Positions 38,778 through 48,289 of a stretch of 64,000 bases of DNA are shown piece by piece. This DNA is from Planctomycetota bacterium. GTDB lineage: Bacteria > Planctomycetota > Phycisphaerae > Sedimentisphaerales > Anaerobacaceae. Below the pieces are notes generated by a model that was given only the letters and a program-made list of their open reading frames with translations, was not told the origin of the DNA and did no database searches. Made by a program: the position numbers and the translations under genes. Every line of letters starts with the position of its first letter. The stretch's first letter is position 1. Where the stretch lies: positions 34,900-98,899 of the forward strand of contig JADFJC010000002.1 of assembly GCA_022566315.1 (NCBI GenBank), read 5' to 3'.

Positions 38778-40295
38778 CTAACTGTTCTTTTTGCGTTTTT
38801 GGGGTTGTTTTTTCTCGGCCCCGGCTGGCTTTTCAGCGGTTTTTGTCGCCGATTTCTTAGTGGTTTTTCGGGCTTTTTTGGCTTTCTTTTCGGACTTTTT
38901 TTCCGTTATTTTTGCTGTCTCAAGCAGTTCGGCGATACACTTATTTTGGCGTACCTCTAACTTGAACTGAGCTAACGAGCCATCACGTTCCATGTCCTCT
39001 CTCATTCTTTCGGGCCTTTGTCCTCGCTGAATGGCTATCTGGGCGATATGGCCGTTAATCTCTTCTTCGCTGGCATCAATCTCGAGCTTATCGGCAACTT
39101 TGTCCATAATAAAGAATGTTTTTAGCTGTTTCCTGGCTTGTTCTTCACTGCCGGCTTGAAGCTGCTCCATCTGCTCTTCGAGCTGCTCACGGGCCAAGCC
39201 CCGCATCATCAAATTCGTATATTGCCTTTGCAGCAGTGTCTTTGCCTGCGCAGCAACAACGTCTAACGGCAAGTCGAAATCAGTGTTATCGAGCAGATAC
39301 TCATAAATCTGCTCGCTCATTTGAGTTCGAGCTTGTGTCTCTAATCGGCTCTGCAGGGAATCCTCGGTTTTTTCCCGCAGCTCGTTTTCATCTTCGATAC
39401 CAAGTCTCGTGAGGAAGTTTTCGTCTAACTCGGCGGGCTTGAGCCATTTGATATCTTTGATGGCGATTTGGATGTCCACCTTTTTGCCGCGATATTCTTC
39501 TCTGAAATACGTCTTCGGGACATCGACGCTTATCTGTTTGGTTTGGCCGGCTTTGGCACCTGCCAACAATTCGTCGAGCTTCTCAACCGGGATTTGGCCA
39601 ACAAAACCGTTTTGCCTTACATATATCTCGATGTTGTCGAGTTTCTGTTCTTCTTCGATGCCCTCGGCCTTAATAAGCGCATCGGCAATTATCTGGTCAT
39701 CGGGCTCAACAACTCCATCCTTACGCGGTGTCCATATACCTGACCATCTTTGTAATCGCTCAATCTCTCTATCGACTTGCTCATCCGTAACTTCCAGTTT
39801 TGTCCTGGTTACCGGAATGCCTTCGAGCTGCGGCAAGTCAAAGTCAGGACGCACTTCGACCTCAAAATCAAACTTCAGCGGGCCTTCAGCCGGCATCTCT
39901 ATATTTTCAAAATCAATGTCCGGCTCGCCTATGATCTGCACCTCATTGTCCTTGATGGCTGACTCGCTCGCATCGGCTAACAATTTCAATTTGATTTGCT
40001 CAGTTGTATCCTTGCCGAACCTTTTTTCCAGCAGTCGGCGCGGTGCTCGACCCTTTCGAAAGCCCGGCACCAGCGCTTCTTTGCGCAGAGTGTTGTATTG
40101 TTCATCAGTAACGTTCTTAATTTTCTCTTCCGGTATCTCTATAGAGACCTTTTTTTTGCAGGGGCCTGCTTCTTCGATTGTTACTGTGTTTTTCAGTGCT
40201 GTGGATTGTTCTTCTTCCGTTGCCGTTGGCTGTTCTTCTTCCGTTGCTGTGGCTTGTTCTTCTTCCGGTGTCGTGGATTGTTCTTCCTCGGCCAT
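38778..40295 (-). CDS. tig: Trigger factor with repetitive acidic N-terminus and Lys-rich C-tail
   Basis: KKVSIEIPEEKIKNVTDEQYNTLRKEALVPGFRKGRAPRRLLEKRFG; FKBP-like middle and C domain. Confidence 0.93.
   Translation of the reverse strand: MAEEEQSTTPEEEQATATEEEQPTATEEEQSTALKNTVTIEEAGPCKKKVSIEIPEEKIKNVTDEQYNTLRKEALVPGFRKGRAPRRLLEKRFGKDTTEQIKLKLLADASESAIKDNEVQIIGEPDIDFENIEMPAEGPLKFDFEVEVRPDFDLPQLEGIPVTRTKLEVTDEQVDREIERLQRWSGIWTPRKDGVVEPDDQIIADALIKAEGIEEEQKLDNIEIYVRQNGFVGQIPVEKLDELLAGAKAGQTKQISVDVPKTYFREEYRGKKVDIQIAIKDIKWLKPAELDENFLTRLGIEDENELREKTEDSLQSRLETQARTQMSEQIYEYLLDNTDFDLPLDVVAAQAKTLLQRQYTNLMMRGLAREQLEEQMEQLQAGSEEQARKQLKTFFIMDKVADKLEIDASEEEINGHIAQIAIQRGQRPERMREDMERDGSLAQFKLEVRQNKCIAELLETAKITEKKSEKKAKKARKTTKKSATKTAEKPAGAEKKQPQKRKKNS
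40194..40289 (-). repeat. 4 x 24-bp coding tandem repeat in tig
   Basis: EEEQSTTP/EEEQATAT/EEEQPTAT/EEEQSTAL. Confidence 0.9.
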
Positions 40296-40357
40296 TTCGG
40301 TGCTCCTGAACGATTTTGTCTTAGCAATTCTGAAATAATAAACAAAAAAGGCATCAA

Positions 40358-40422
40358 CCCGCCGTTTTGCTTCGCTTGCACCTGCGGTAACGACAGTGCA
40401 GGCGCCAAAGCGAAGCAGCGGG
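40358..40422. other. 65-bp three-stem hairpin upstream of tig
   Basis: CCCGC/GCGGG, GCTTCGCTT/AAGCGAAGC, CCTGC/GCAGG nested. Confidence 0.7.
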
Positions 40423-40566
40423 CTTTAGCCAAGTTTTCACGATTTCCTAAACATATCGGCAACCAACGCCAAACTACCCGTTAGCCGGTATCTCACCGAT
40501 ACTATAAGGTTCCTTAAACGCGATAAGATGCGTTTGCAGGCCCCTATCCCTGGGAAAACTCCTTAA

Positions 40567-40638
40567 AGCGGGCGATGAGACTTGAACTCACGACATTCAC
40601 GTTGGCAACGTGACGCTCTACCACTGAGCTACGCCCGC
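40567..40638 (-). tRNA. tRNA-Gly (anticodon GCC)
   Basis: GCGGGCGTAGCTCAGTGGTAGAGCGTCACGTTGCCAACGTGAATGTCGTGAGTTCAAGTCTCATCGCCCGCT; cloverleaf closes; CCA not encoded. Confidence 0.96.
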
Positions 40639-40791
40639 GGAATCGTGACTCGTACCCCCGTGGCCCGAGTTTCGATTTTTCAATAATTAATTATAGGGGC
40701 TTTTATTTTCCTTGCAAGGGGTTTTTTTGCAAAAATTTTGGTATTGATATTAGCAGTCCGTAAGTCCTGGGGACTCATTACGGAGGACTCC

Positions 40792-42195
40792 CTATGAGAA
40801 TCTCCACTTGAAAATCGTAAAGCCGAAGACGCCCCAATACGCCAGCACGCCTAAAATCACGATAACTCTGGCACCGGGGTTGAGCTTTTGCACAGCCGCG
40901 GATCTGCGGAAAATCAACAGCGTAGCCACCAGGGCGGTCAGGAGCACTACCGCCGCCGCAAAACTTATTGCCGGATAAAGTGCATTCGTCACCGACTTGT
41001 CCAAAACCAGTGTTTCATCAACTATTTCCTGGGCTGTCGCGATGCCCTTTGGATCCGAAAACACGTGCGGCCAGTAGGGGATACGTGAGGTCATTTTGAG
41101 CATTGATTTGATTAAATGGGCCCCTGCCATAGTCGGAAGCAGCAGAAAGGCAAATGTTTTAACGGCCGCTCCGGAGGACACCTTCTCTGGGTCCGATGCT
41201 ATTTTTGCCAGAGCGCCGACGGCCAAAAATAAAACGCCGGGAAATATAATGAACATAACGATTGCACTGACGAAACCCGTCATCGGGCCGGTTATCCCGA
41301 GGGCGTCGATAAGATGCTCTGGAATCCATTTTAGGATTGCTTTCGAGACCGGCCACTCCGACAGGACTTCATAGACGATAAATCCACTTACCAACACAAT
41401 GAATCCCACCTGCGCAGCTCGCAGCTCAACGGCACGGAAGAAATCGGCGAAAGGCCATCTGGTTGACAATCGTAGGTTATCATAGGGGCACACCTTGAGA
41501 CATTGTGTGCACAGCAGGCAGTCTTGATTGTCTTTGATTGTAGCTGGGTAAAGGTTGCTTGTGCACGAACGGCCGACTATTCGATAATGGTTCTTTTTTG
41601 CGATACAGTCTTTTGTCTTGCAGGACCCGCAGACCGACAGGTCGTCTGCCCGCCACTCAAACGGCGAAATAAAGGCATACAAACCGAGCAAGTGCCCTAT
41701 CGGACAGACATAGCCACAGAACGTCCGCTTCTCGTATATCAGGCCAACCACCACCGCCGCCACCAGCAGCGTCAGCAGGTAAAATGCCATTCGCTGAGGT
41801 ATCCGGTGCAAGGCCAGAGTGTGTATTCCCACAATCAGGATAAGCGTGTAGAAGATAGTGATTACCCAGCCGCTTTTCAGTAAGCCCGGCACTTTACGCC
41901 GCAGTCCCATCCGGCCCGCCACAGAGGTTATCAACTCCATCGGGCAGACCATACACCATACACGGCCCAATAGAATTGCGGCAATGATAATCAGCGGCCA
42001 CCAGAACGACCATATCATCAGGTTCGCCAGGTTCGTATTACGAAGCTCCTTGGCGAAGACAGAGTCATCGGTACTAACATTAATTCCTCCATAAATAAGC
42101 ATTGCAAAGACAAAAAACATTAAGACTTGCGGCACTAATGGGAACCACCATGATTTGAGCAGCTTGCCGAGATATTTGATTTCAAGCAGATTCAT
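40792..42195 (-). CDS. Polytopic 4Fe-4S (NapH/NosR-like) polyferredoxin
   Basis: CMVCPME, CGYVCPIGH, CGSCKTKDC, CLLCTQCLKVCPYDNLRL. Confidence 0.85.
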   Translation of the reverse strand: MNLLEIKYLGKLLKSWWFPLVPQVLMFFVFAMLIYGGINVSTDDSVFAKELRNTNLANLMIWSFWWPLIIIAAILLGRVWCMVCPMELITSVAGRMGLRRKVPGLLKSGWVITIFYTLILIVGIHTLALHRIPQRMAFYLLTLLVAAVVVGLIYEKRTFCGYVCPIGHLLGLYAFISPFEWRADDLSVCGSCKTKDCIAKKNHYRIVGRSCTSNLYPATIKDNQDCLLCTQCLKVCPYDNLRLSTRWPFADFFRAVELRAAQVGFIVLVSGFIVYEVLSEWPVSKAILKWIPEHLIDALGITGPMTGFVSAIVMFIIFPGVLFLAVGALAKIASDPEKVSSGAAVKTFAFLLLPTMAGAHLIKSMLKMTSRIPYWPHVFSDPKGIATAQEIVDETLVLDKSVTNALYPAISFAAAVVLLTALVATLLIFRRSAAVQKLNPGARVIVILGVLAYWGVFGFTIFKWRFS

Positions 42196-42272
42196 TTTTT
42201 TACTTCATACGAATTAAATTTCTTGAATCGTCAGAAGTATCCACAATATCGTGTCAATTCAAAAAACGTAAC

Positions 42273-42995
42273 TTATTTTGGCAAAAGTAGTAATTTTATT
42301 CCCGCCAGAAATAGAAAGACGGCAATGACTTTTCTAAAATGCTCCTGGGGAATCTTATCGACAATACGCTTAGCTATTTTGGCACCCAGGAAAGAAGCGG
42401 GAATAAATATCGGCAATCCCCACAGAAGTAAAGTCGGAAGTCGCGCTCCTTTTGCAAAGTAAGTCGTTAGTCGGGTAGTGTCTATTATCAAGGCAATGGC
42501 ACCTGCGGTAGCTATATAAACAGCTTTGGGCAAATCAAAGGACGTCAGAAAAAGTCCACGAACCGCACCGCCCATTCCAAACAGACCCGCCAGGAAACCT
42601 GAGAGCGCACCTCCACAAGCACCGGCAAAAAGGCTTTGTTTGATTTTGAAAGAGCTTTTGGCAAACAAGTAAACTACGTAAATAATCAGAAAAGACCCTA
42701 ATATCCTTGAGAGTACCGCTGTTGAGATATTGAACATTAATGACGCCCCGAGAAATGTAGCGGCAATACCAGGAACACCGAAGCTCAGAATCAACCTCCA
42801 CTGAAATCCCTTTTTAAAGAGAATCAATTTCCATATATTGCCAAACCAATGGATAATCCCTACGAAAAGAAGCGTTTGCGGCACAGAATAAAATAATAGG
42901 ACAATCGGCACCATAATCGTCGATGTCCCAAAGCCCGTCATTGTGCCGATACAACTGGCAATAATCACTATACATAAGATAAAAGGTATTTCCAT
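42273..42995 (-). CDS. TSUP/TauE-SafE family membrane permease
   Basis: CIGTMTGFGTSTIMVPIVLLFY; GGALSGFLAGLFGMGGAVRGLFL. Confidence 0.87.
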   Translation of the reverse strand: MEIPFILCIVIIASCIGTMTGFGTSTIMVPIVLLFYSVPQTLLFVGIIHWFGNIWKLILFKKGFQWRLILSFGVPGIAATFLGASLMFNISTAVLSRILGSFLIIYVVYLFAKSSFKIKQSLFAGACGGALSGFLAGLFGMGGAVRGLFLTSFDLPKAVYIATAGAIALIIDTTRLTTYFAKGARLPTLLLWGLPIFIPASFLGAKIAKRIVDKIPQEHFRKVIAVFLFLAGIKLLLLPK

Positions 42996-43075
42996 ATTTT
43001 CATCCTTATTTCTACTTCAATACGAAAGTCTGACTGACGATAATCACTCCTATGTTCATCTGACAAGTTTCCTTC

Positions 43076-43639
43076 TTACTTTTTCAAAACGATACCATAA
43101 TGATACGGCTTTAAATCGTATCTTTCCGGGCTGTGAAATCCTGAATGCAGCGCCCATTTAATGCAATCTTCAGGTTTAGGCCGTATCGACATTGAAGGCC
43201 CTCGCGGCGTGGATGGGTCGTAATTCCAGTGAATTATTCCGAGCAAGCCTTTTTGCCGCAATATCCTATTGGCTTCTTTGAGCAATGTGTCCGGATTTTC
43301 GAGGTGAAGGATATTGAAAAGCATGACATAATCAATGCTTTGGTCCTCTAAACCAGACCCCTCTGCCATAAAATCCCTTAGGACGACATTAACATTTTTC
43401 AGATTCTGTCTTTTCGCTTCCTCACTAACCATTTGCATCAACTCTGGCTCGATATCCAGTGCGTAGAATGTTCCACTGATAGTTCTTGCTGTTGGAAAAA
43501 TAAATGTGCCGTATCCGCATCCAAATTCTGCCACATCACCTGTCTGAGCGGTAATTCCTAATGTAGTTATGATTTTAAGCGGGTCAAAAAACTTTTCCCA
43601 TACATCACGGTCAGGCATCCCGCTTTCTCGTACCTTCAT
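43076..43639 (-). CDS. Class I SAM-dependent methyltransferase
   Basis: VAEFGCGYGTFIFPTARTISGTFYALDIEPELM...MLFNILHLENPDTLLKEANRILRQKGLLGI. Confidence 0.9.
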   Translation of the reverse strand: MKVRESGMPDRDVWEKFFDPLKIITTLGITAQTGDVAEFGCGYGTFIFPTARTISGTFYALDIEPELMQMVSEEAKRQNLKNVNVVLRDFMAEGSGLEDQSIDYVMLFNILHLENPDTLLKEANRILRQKGLLGIIHWNYDPSTPRGPSMSIRPKPEDCIKWALHSGFHSPERYDLKPYHYGIVLKK

Positions 43640-43984
43640 TTTATGGCCTTTTTTTATCTGTTCGAACTTTTATGTCTTGCTGCATGATTGCATCATTGAC
43701 CCGGGAATCCAACAAACATTTAGTAGATTCATTCTGCTTTGACCCCCTTAGCTAACATTTTTTCGAGACTATGACCCGGCAATCATAACTGATTTGAACG
43801 AAAGATTCATACATTCTTTTCGATTTTTTCTGGGTTGGGCTTGTTCCATGTATGATATAATACCAGTTGCCGTTTTGCCTTGCGGTTTTAAAGAAACGCC
43901 GGGTGGCACCCTCAAAGCTGTATGGGGGTGACCGAGGCCGGTTCTCAGTCGGAAATTGTAGAACGCAAATTGGAGGAATAGGAA

Positions 43985-44899
43985 ATGGCTGCAAAAAATC
44001 CAGGACCGATTAAGAAATGGATGTATGTTGCCCTGTGTTTGCTGATAGTGCCGGTGTTATTTGCAATTATCTTTACGATTAACTGTGCGAAGGAACCTGA
44101 GTCTGTTGTAGCTTCGCAAGGTTCAGAAGCTGATGCCAATCAGGCACCAGCCGAGCCGAACCAGCATTTCGAGCAAGACCAAAAAGACCCGAACGATAAA
44201 AGCCCACTTCGTCTTGAGCACAAACATCCGGCCTTTAAAGAGCGGACCAAAGAGCGGGCAAGAATGGTTGCCCGGCAAATACAGGCCAGGGACATCAACG
44301 ACCCGAATGTCCTAAAGGCGATGCGAATCGTGCCACGCCATGCCTTCATCCGAGCCGGCGAGCAGCGCTATGCCTATGCCGACCATCCGCTGCCCATCGG
44401 CTTTGACCAAACCATAAGTCAGCCTTACATCGTTGCTTTTATGACCGAGGCCTTAAAGCTCAAGCCCAATTCCAAAGTCTTAGAGATAGGCACCGGCTCA
44501 GGCTATCAGGCCGCCGTCTGCGCCGAGATTGCACAGCAGGTCTATACTATCGAGATTGTCGAAGGACTTGCAAAGAGGGCCAAAAAGTGCCTGAAGGAGC
44601 TCGGCTACCCGAACGTATTCGTCAGGTTCGGCGATGGTTTCTTCGGCTGGAAGGAAAACGCCCCGTTTGACGCCATTATCGGCACAGCCGCTGCCGGACG
44701 CATCCCGCCGCCGCTGCTCGAACAGCTAAAGCCGGGCGGTCGAATGATATTGCCCGTGGAGGGTTCTTTCGGCTTTCAGCATCTGGTCGTCATAACAAAG
44801 GATGACAAGGGCAATCTTCGCAAAAGAAATGTTATGCCGGTCCGATTTGTTCCTATGACCGGCGAAGTGATGAAGCCCGAAAAAGAATCTGAAAAGTAG
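43985..44899 (+). CDS. pcm: Protein-L-isoaspartate O-methyltransferase (membrane-anchored)
   Basis: RHAFIRAGEQRYAYADHPLPIGFDQTISQPYIVAFMTEAL...VLEIGTGSGYQAAV; N-terminal TM. Confidence 0.93.
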   Translation: MAAKNPGPIKKWMYVALCLLIVPVLFAIIFTINCAKEPESVVASQGSEADANQAPAEPNQHFEQDQKDPNDKSPLRLEHKHPAFKERTKERARMVARQIQARDINDPNVLKAMRIVPRHAFIRAGEQRYAYADHPLPIGFDQTISQPYIVAFMTEALKLKPNSKVLEIGTGSGYQAAVCAEIAQQVYTIEIVEGLAKRAKKCLKELGYPNVFVRFGDGFFGWKENAPFDAIIGTAAAGRIPPPLLEQLKPGGRMILPVEGSFGFQHLVVITKDDKGNLRKRNVMPVRFVPMTGEVMKPEKESEK

Positions 44900-44918
44900 C
44901 TTCGCTGCAAAGACTACG

Positions 44919-45263
44919 CTAACAGGCCAAATGCAGCGCAGCGGCAATGTTAACGTCGGTTTTCGATAGTTCATTGAACCGCTCGACGGCCTTGGCCGTA
45001 TCAACCGCTTCCAACTGGATGTCCTCTTCCAGCAGAGCCTGGCGGACCTCATCCGAGACCTTCATCAGCCCTGATGCCCCGCAGCCGACTATTAACACGG
45101 ACGGCTTAGCTGCAATCACAGGCTGCAAATCCTCCGCAGACAACAAATGTCCCCGCTTTCTCCACCAGTTGGCCTGGACAGTGTCACCAAGAATTATAAC
45201 ATCTTTATTGTAATTTACCCCGTCGATAACGATGTTACCGAATTGATATGAATCGATGTGCAT
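44919..45263 (-). CDS. Mth938-like domain protein (DUF498/PF04430)
   Basis: MHIDSYQFGNIVIDGVNYNKDVIIL...VLIVGCGASGLMKVSDEVRQALLEEDIQLEAVDTAKAVERFNEL. Confidence 0.88.
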   Translation of the reverse strand: MHIDSYQFGNIVIDGVNYNKDVIILGDTVQANWWRKRGHLLSAEDLQPVIAAKPSVLIVGCGASGLMKVSDEVRQALLEEDIQLEAVDTAKAVERFNELSKTDVNIAAALHLAC

Positions 45264-45429
45264 ATTTGAAATCCTTGCCTGAAAAACGTTATCACCAACA
45301 AAGCAGGAACATACCAGAGGACGAACCACTGCTCGCAAATCAGTGTACGAAGAATATAAAAAGACAGGCAAAAAATCAACCTAAATTATGTCAGTTGAAT
45401 TTGCCTTGTGTATTGTATTTGTTGAACAC

Positions 45430-46176
45430 TTAGATTTTGCTTTGAATTGCTTTGACCAACGGTTCAAATTGCGGCGGTAAGGATTGTAGAAAAGTGTTCA
45501 ATTCGGTTTTACTTGATGTAAGCGTGATTTTGGCTCCCTTGTTGAGAAGATAATTTATTCTATCGAGAGCAAAAGCAACACGCCAATTCCATTTTATAGA
45601 CCAGGCTTTTTGTGCAACGTCAAACCAGCATCTTATGGCATTGGTTAGCTGACCTTTGCTCATCTGTTGTTCGGCCTGGAGCGTCGAGATCTCCATCTGA
45701 AAGATGAGATTGTTTTCCGTTAAAGACTTAATACGCTCGTCAACAGGTCTAACTGCTTCAGAGTATCGGTTTTCGAATTCTGCTCTTAACTTTGCAGTTT
45801 CGCTCTTAATTATGCACATTAGAAGCAATTTGTCTTTTTCATATCGCCGGTGCGTGGAATAAATAATTAGACCAATAACGGCGATTGTAAACATCGGAGC
45901 GAGATTAAGCGCCCGGTATATTTGGTTTAAAAGGTTCCGATTTTTTTCTTCAAGCAGGCGATTTTTATTTTCCAAAAGAGCGATTTGCTCACGAAGATTG
46001 TTAATTGATTGGTGCTCTTCATCGATGATTTGTTTGGATACATCCCCATTTGGTGAATCATTTGATACGGCTGACGAATCGGACGCATAAAGGTTACAAG
46101 TCAGGCAGTTCGCCAAACAAAGAATAACAATTACCGCTAATATGTATTTCAGGCGCATGACGAAGCCCTCTTCCAT
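45430..46176 (-). CDS. Hypothetical secreted/membrane coiled-coil protein
   Basis: Signal peptide, coiled coil LREQIALLENKNRLLEEKNRNLL, TM IAVIGLIIY. Confidence 0.7.
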   Translation of the reverse strand: MEEGFVMRLKYILAVIVILCLANCLTCNLYASDSSAVSNDSPNGDVSKQIIDEEHQSINNLREQIALLENKNRLLEEKNRNLLNQIYRALNLAPMFTIAVIGLIIYSTHRRYEKDKLLLMCIIKSETAKLRAEFENRYSEAVRPVDERIKSLTENNLIFQMEISTLQAEQQMSKGQLTNAIRCWFDVAQKAWSIKWNWRVAFALDRINYLLNKGAKITLTSSKTELNTFLQSLPPQFEPLVKAIQSKI

Positions 46177-46336
46177 TGTTAATCTTGCTCAAAGCTGATA
46201 AACATCTGGTAACAAAATCTACGTTTCTATTCTTTTCAGACCTTTAAAAATGATAGCACACAAACAGACCTTATACAAGCACAATTCGCAAACTGTACGC
46301 GACCGGAGTTATATAAGGACTGGTAAAGAAATTAGG

Positions 46337-46454
46337 TTTCGTTTTTGGCTGAGCGAGGACAAGGCTGGCAAGGAAGCAAAACGCAGGACTACTGGTTGGT
46401 AGTCCGAGTTTTGCTGAGGCCGCCAGCCGAAGCCGCAGCCAGCCAAAAATGAAA
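46337..46454. other. 118-bp nested long hairpin (MITE-like or structured RNA)
   Basis: TTTCGTTTTTGGCTG/CAGCCAAAAATGAAA; GGCTGGC/GCCAGCC; AGCAAAAC/GTTTTGCT; GGACTAC-TGGTTG-GTAGTCC. Confidence 0.85.
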
Positions 46455-46585
46455 GATAATTTATTTACAAGTCCTAAGGACTCATCTTTCTACTTACAAA
46501 GTTATCTGTAGCGTTTACCATCTTGCATTGAAGGTGTAAATATGCTATCAGAACTCATCTGTTATATCGAATTTAGATAGCTATT

Positions 46586-47461
46586 ATGGACGCAAAGAGA
46601 ACAGGCATATTGGCAATACTCGGAGCCAGCTTAATGTGGGCTGTTGAGCCGGTTTTTGCTAAATTGGCTTATGCGAACTCTGATTATCTTCAAACCTCCG
46701 CCATCAGGGCGATAGTTGCTGCTCTGGTTGCTCTTTTGTACGTTTTTTTCACAGGCACAAGAAATCTTAAAGTTACCTCAAAACAGCTCTCAAAATTGTT
46801 TTACATTGCAATAGCCGGGACGATATTCGCGGATTTACTGTACCTTTTTGCCTTAACAAAAACCTCCGTGCTTAATGCAGTCCTGCTCGGTCATATGCAG
46901 CCGGTCTTTATTATTTTGATAGGGTTCTTTTTTCTAAAAGAAGATAAGCTGACAAGATTTGATTACGCAGGCATATTCATTATGTTAATTGCAGCCGTGT
47001 TTGTTACAACGAAGACACTGGAAAATCTGTTTATGATAAAATTAGGCACGGCAGGAGATATTTATGCACTGTTGGCAACAGTGCCCTGGGCGACGACGGC
47101 TATAGTGATGAGAAAATATCTCAGAGAGCTTGATGCCGGCGTAATTACCTTTTACAGGTATTCAATTGCCTCGGTAATATTTATTGTCTATTTATCGCTC
47201 AAGTCTTCGCTGGTTCTTCCCAATATCTATCAAATCCTCATCGGTATTGTAGTTGGTGTGGGAACCATACTTTATTATGAAAGCATGAAGCGAATTAAAG
47301 CCGCTCAGGTTTCTGCTATGGAACTTTCAACACCTTTTTTTGCGGCGTTGTCGGGTTTTTTGATTTTAGGAGAACTGGTTACAGTTATGCAGATTGCAGG
47401 TATGGCGTTATTATTTGTAGGTGTTTGTTTCTTATCCAAAAAAGAAGAGGCGTATTTTTAA
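46586..47461 (+). CDS. EamA/DMT superfamily transporter
   Basis: Ten-TM EamA duplication; GASLMWAVEPVFAKLAYANSDYL; PFFAALSGFLILGELVTVMQIAGMALLFVGVCFL. Confidence 0.9.
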   Translation: MDAKRTGILAILGASLMWAVEPVFAKLAYANSDYLQTSAIRAIVAALVALLYVFFTGTRNLKVTSKQLSKLFYIAIAGTIFADLLYLFALTKTSVLNAVLLGHMQPVFIILIGFFFLKEDKLTRFDYAGIFIMLIAAVFVTTKTLENLFMIKLGTAGDIYALLATVPWATTAIVMRKYLRELDAGVITFYRYSIASVIFIVYLSLKSSLVLPNIYQILIGIVVGVGTILYYESMKRIKAAQVSAMELSTPFFAALSGFLILGELVTVMQIAGMALLFVGVCFLSKKEEAYF

Positions 47462-47516
47462 ACGTATTTATGTTGAAGCAAAGCAGCATTTTTCTCCTTG
47501 CGATGTAATAAAAAAG

Positions 47517-47601
47517 CGGAGCAGGAGGGATTCGAACCCCCGGTACCTTTCGGTACAACGATTTTCAAGACCGTCGCCTTCAGCCGCTCGGCCACTGCTC
47601 C
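47517..47601 (-). tRNA. tRNA-Ser (anticodon TGA)
   Basis: GGAGCAGTGGCCGAGCGGCTGAAGGCGACGGTCTTGAAAATCGTTGTACCGAAAGGTACCGGGGGTTCGAATCCCTCCTGCTCCG; long variable arm. Confidence 0.96.
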
Positions 47602-47763
47602 GGATGTAACTGTTTCCGCTCTCTAATCCTAATCGGTTCAAACGCACCATTTCGAGCAATTTTCCAACTATTTTATGCAGAAAAGACGATTTTGCAAGAA
47701 ATTTCGGCGAAATTGATGCCTCAATAGAGATTTAAAAAAAATCTTAATTTTTTTTATTTTTAG

Positions 47764-47792
47764 TTGACATTACATAGTATGTATAACATAAT
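47764..47792 (+). promoter_or_regulatory. Promoter with embedded PadR-type operator
   Basis: TTGACA-17-CATAAT; TATGT-ATA-ACATA (47778-47790) inverted repeat overlapping the -10. Confidence 0.6.
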
Positions 47793-47882
47793 AAACAGAA
47801 GTTATTAGTTGATTAGCCCTCACCCCTGTGGTGGGGGGGCAGTGTTAGTCAGTGTTATAGTCAGTGTTAGAAGGAGATTTTT

Positions 47883-48224
47883 ATGAAATTTGAAAGTCAG
47901 CTATTGAAGGGAATTGCCCCGGCGGTCGTTCTGGAGATTCTTTCTCGCGGCCCAATGTATGGCTACGAGCTTAGCCAGGCCATCGAGCAGAGAAGCGGTG
48001 ATATTTTGACCCTCGGCAAAGGAACGCTGTACCCGCTGCTGTACAATCTGGAAGCAAAAAAACTCGTCAAAGGCAAGTGGGAGACAAACCAGTCCAGCCG
48101 GAAGAGAAAATATTACTCCATCACCAGCAAGGGTAAGGGCCAATTGGCAAAGCAAAAGGCCCAGCTCAGAGAGCTGACGACCGGCCTGAATCTTGTCTTC
48201 GGCGGTGCACTCACACCGGCCTGA
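47883..48224 (+). CDS. PadR family transcriptional regulator
   Basis: VVLEILSRGPMYGYELSQAIEQRSGDILTLGKGTLYPLLYNLEAKKLVKGKWETNQSSRKRKYYSITSKGK. Confidence 0.95.
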   Translation: MKFESQLLKGIAPAVVLEILSRGPMYGYELSQAIEQRSGDILTLGKGTLYPLLYNLEAKKLVKGKWETNQSSRKRKYYSITSKGKGQLAKQKAQLRELTTGLNLVFGGALTPA

Positions 48225-48289
48225 CCTGTATTTAGCCCGCAGTTTTACTGCGGGTTCACAAAACGCAATACAATACACGAGGTGATCCG

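Noticed and set aside
39409-40338. 309-aa plus-strand ORF
   Set aside because: Antisense to tig; Ser-rich low-information translation produced by the complementary strand.
47818-47845. ccctcacccctgtggtgggggg palindrome-like string upstream of padR
   Set aside because: Short, composition-driven; could be a repeat fragment but unsupported.
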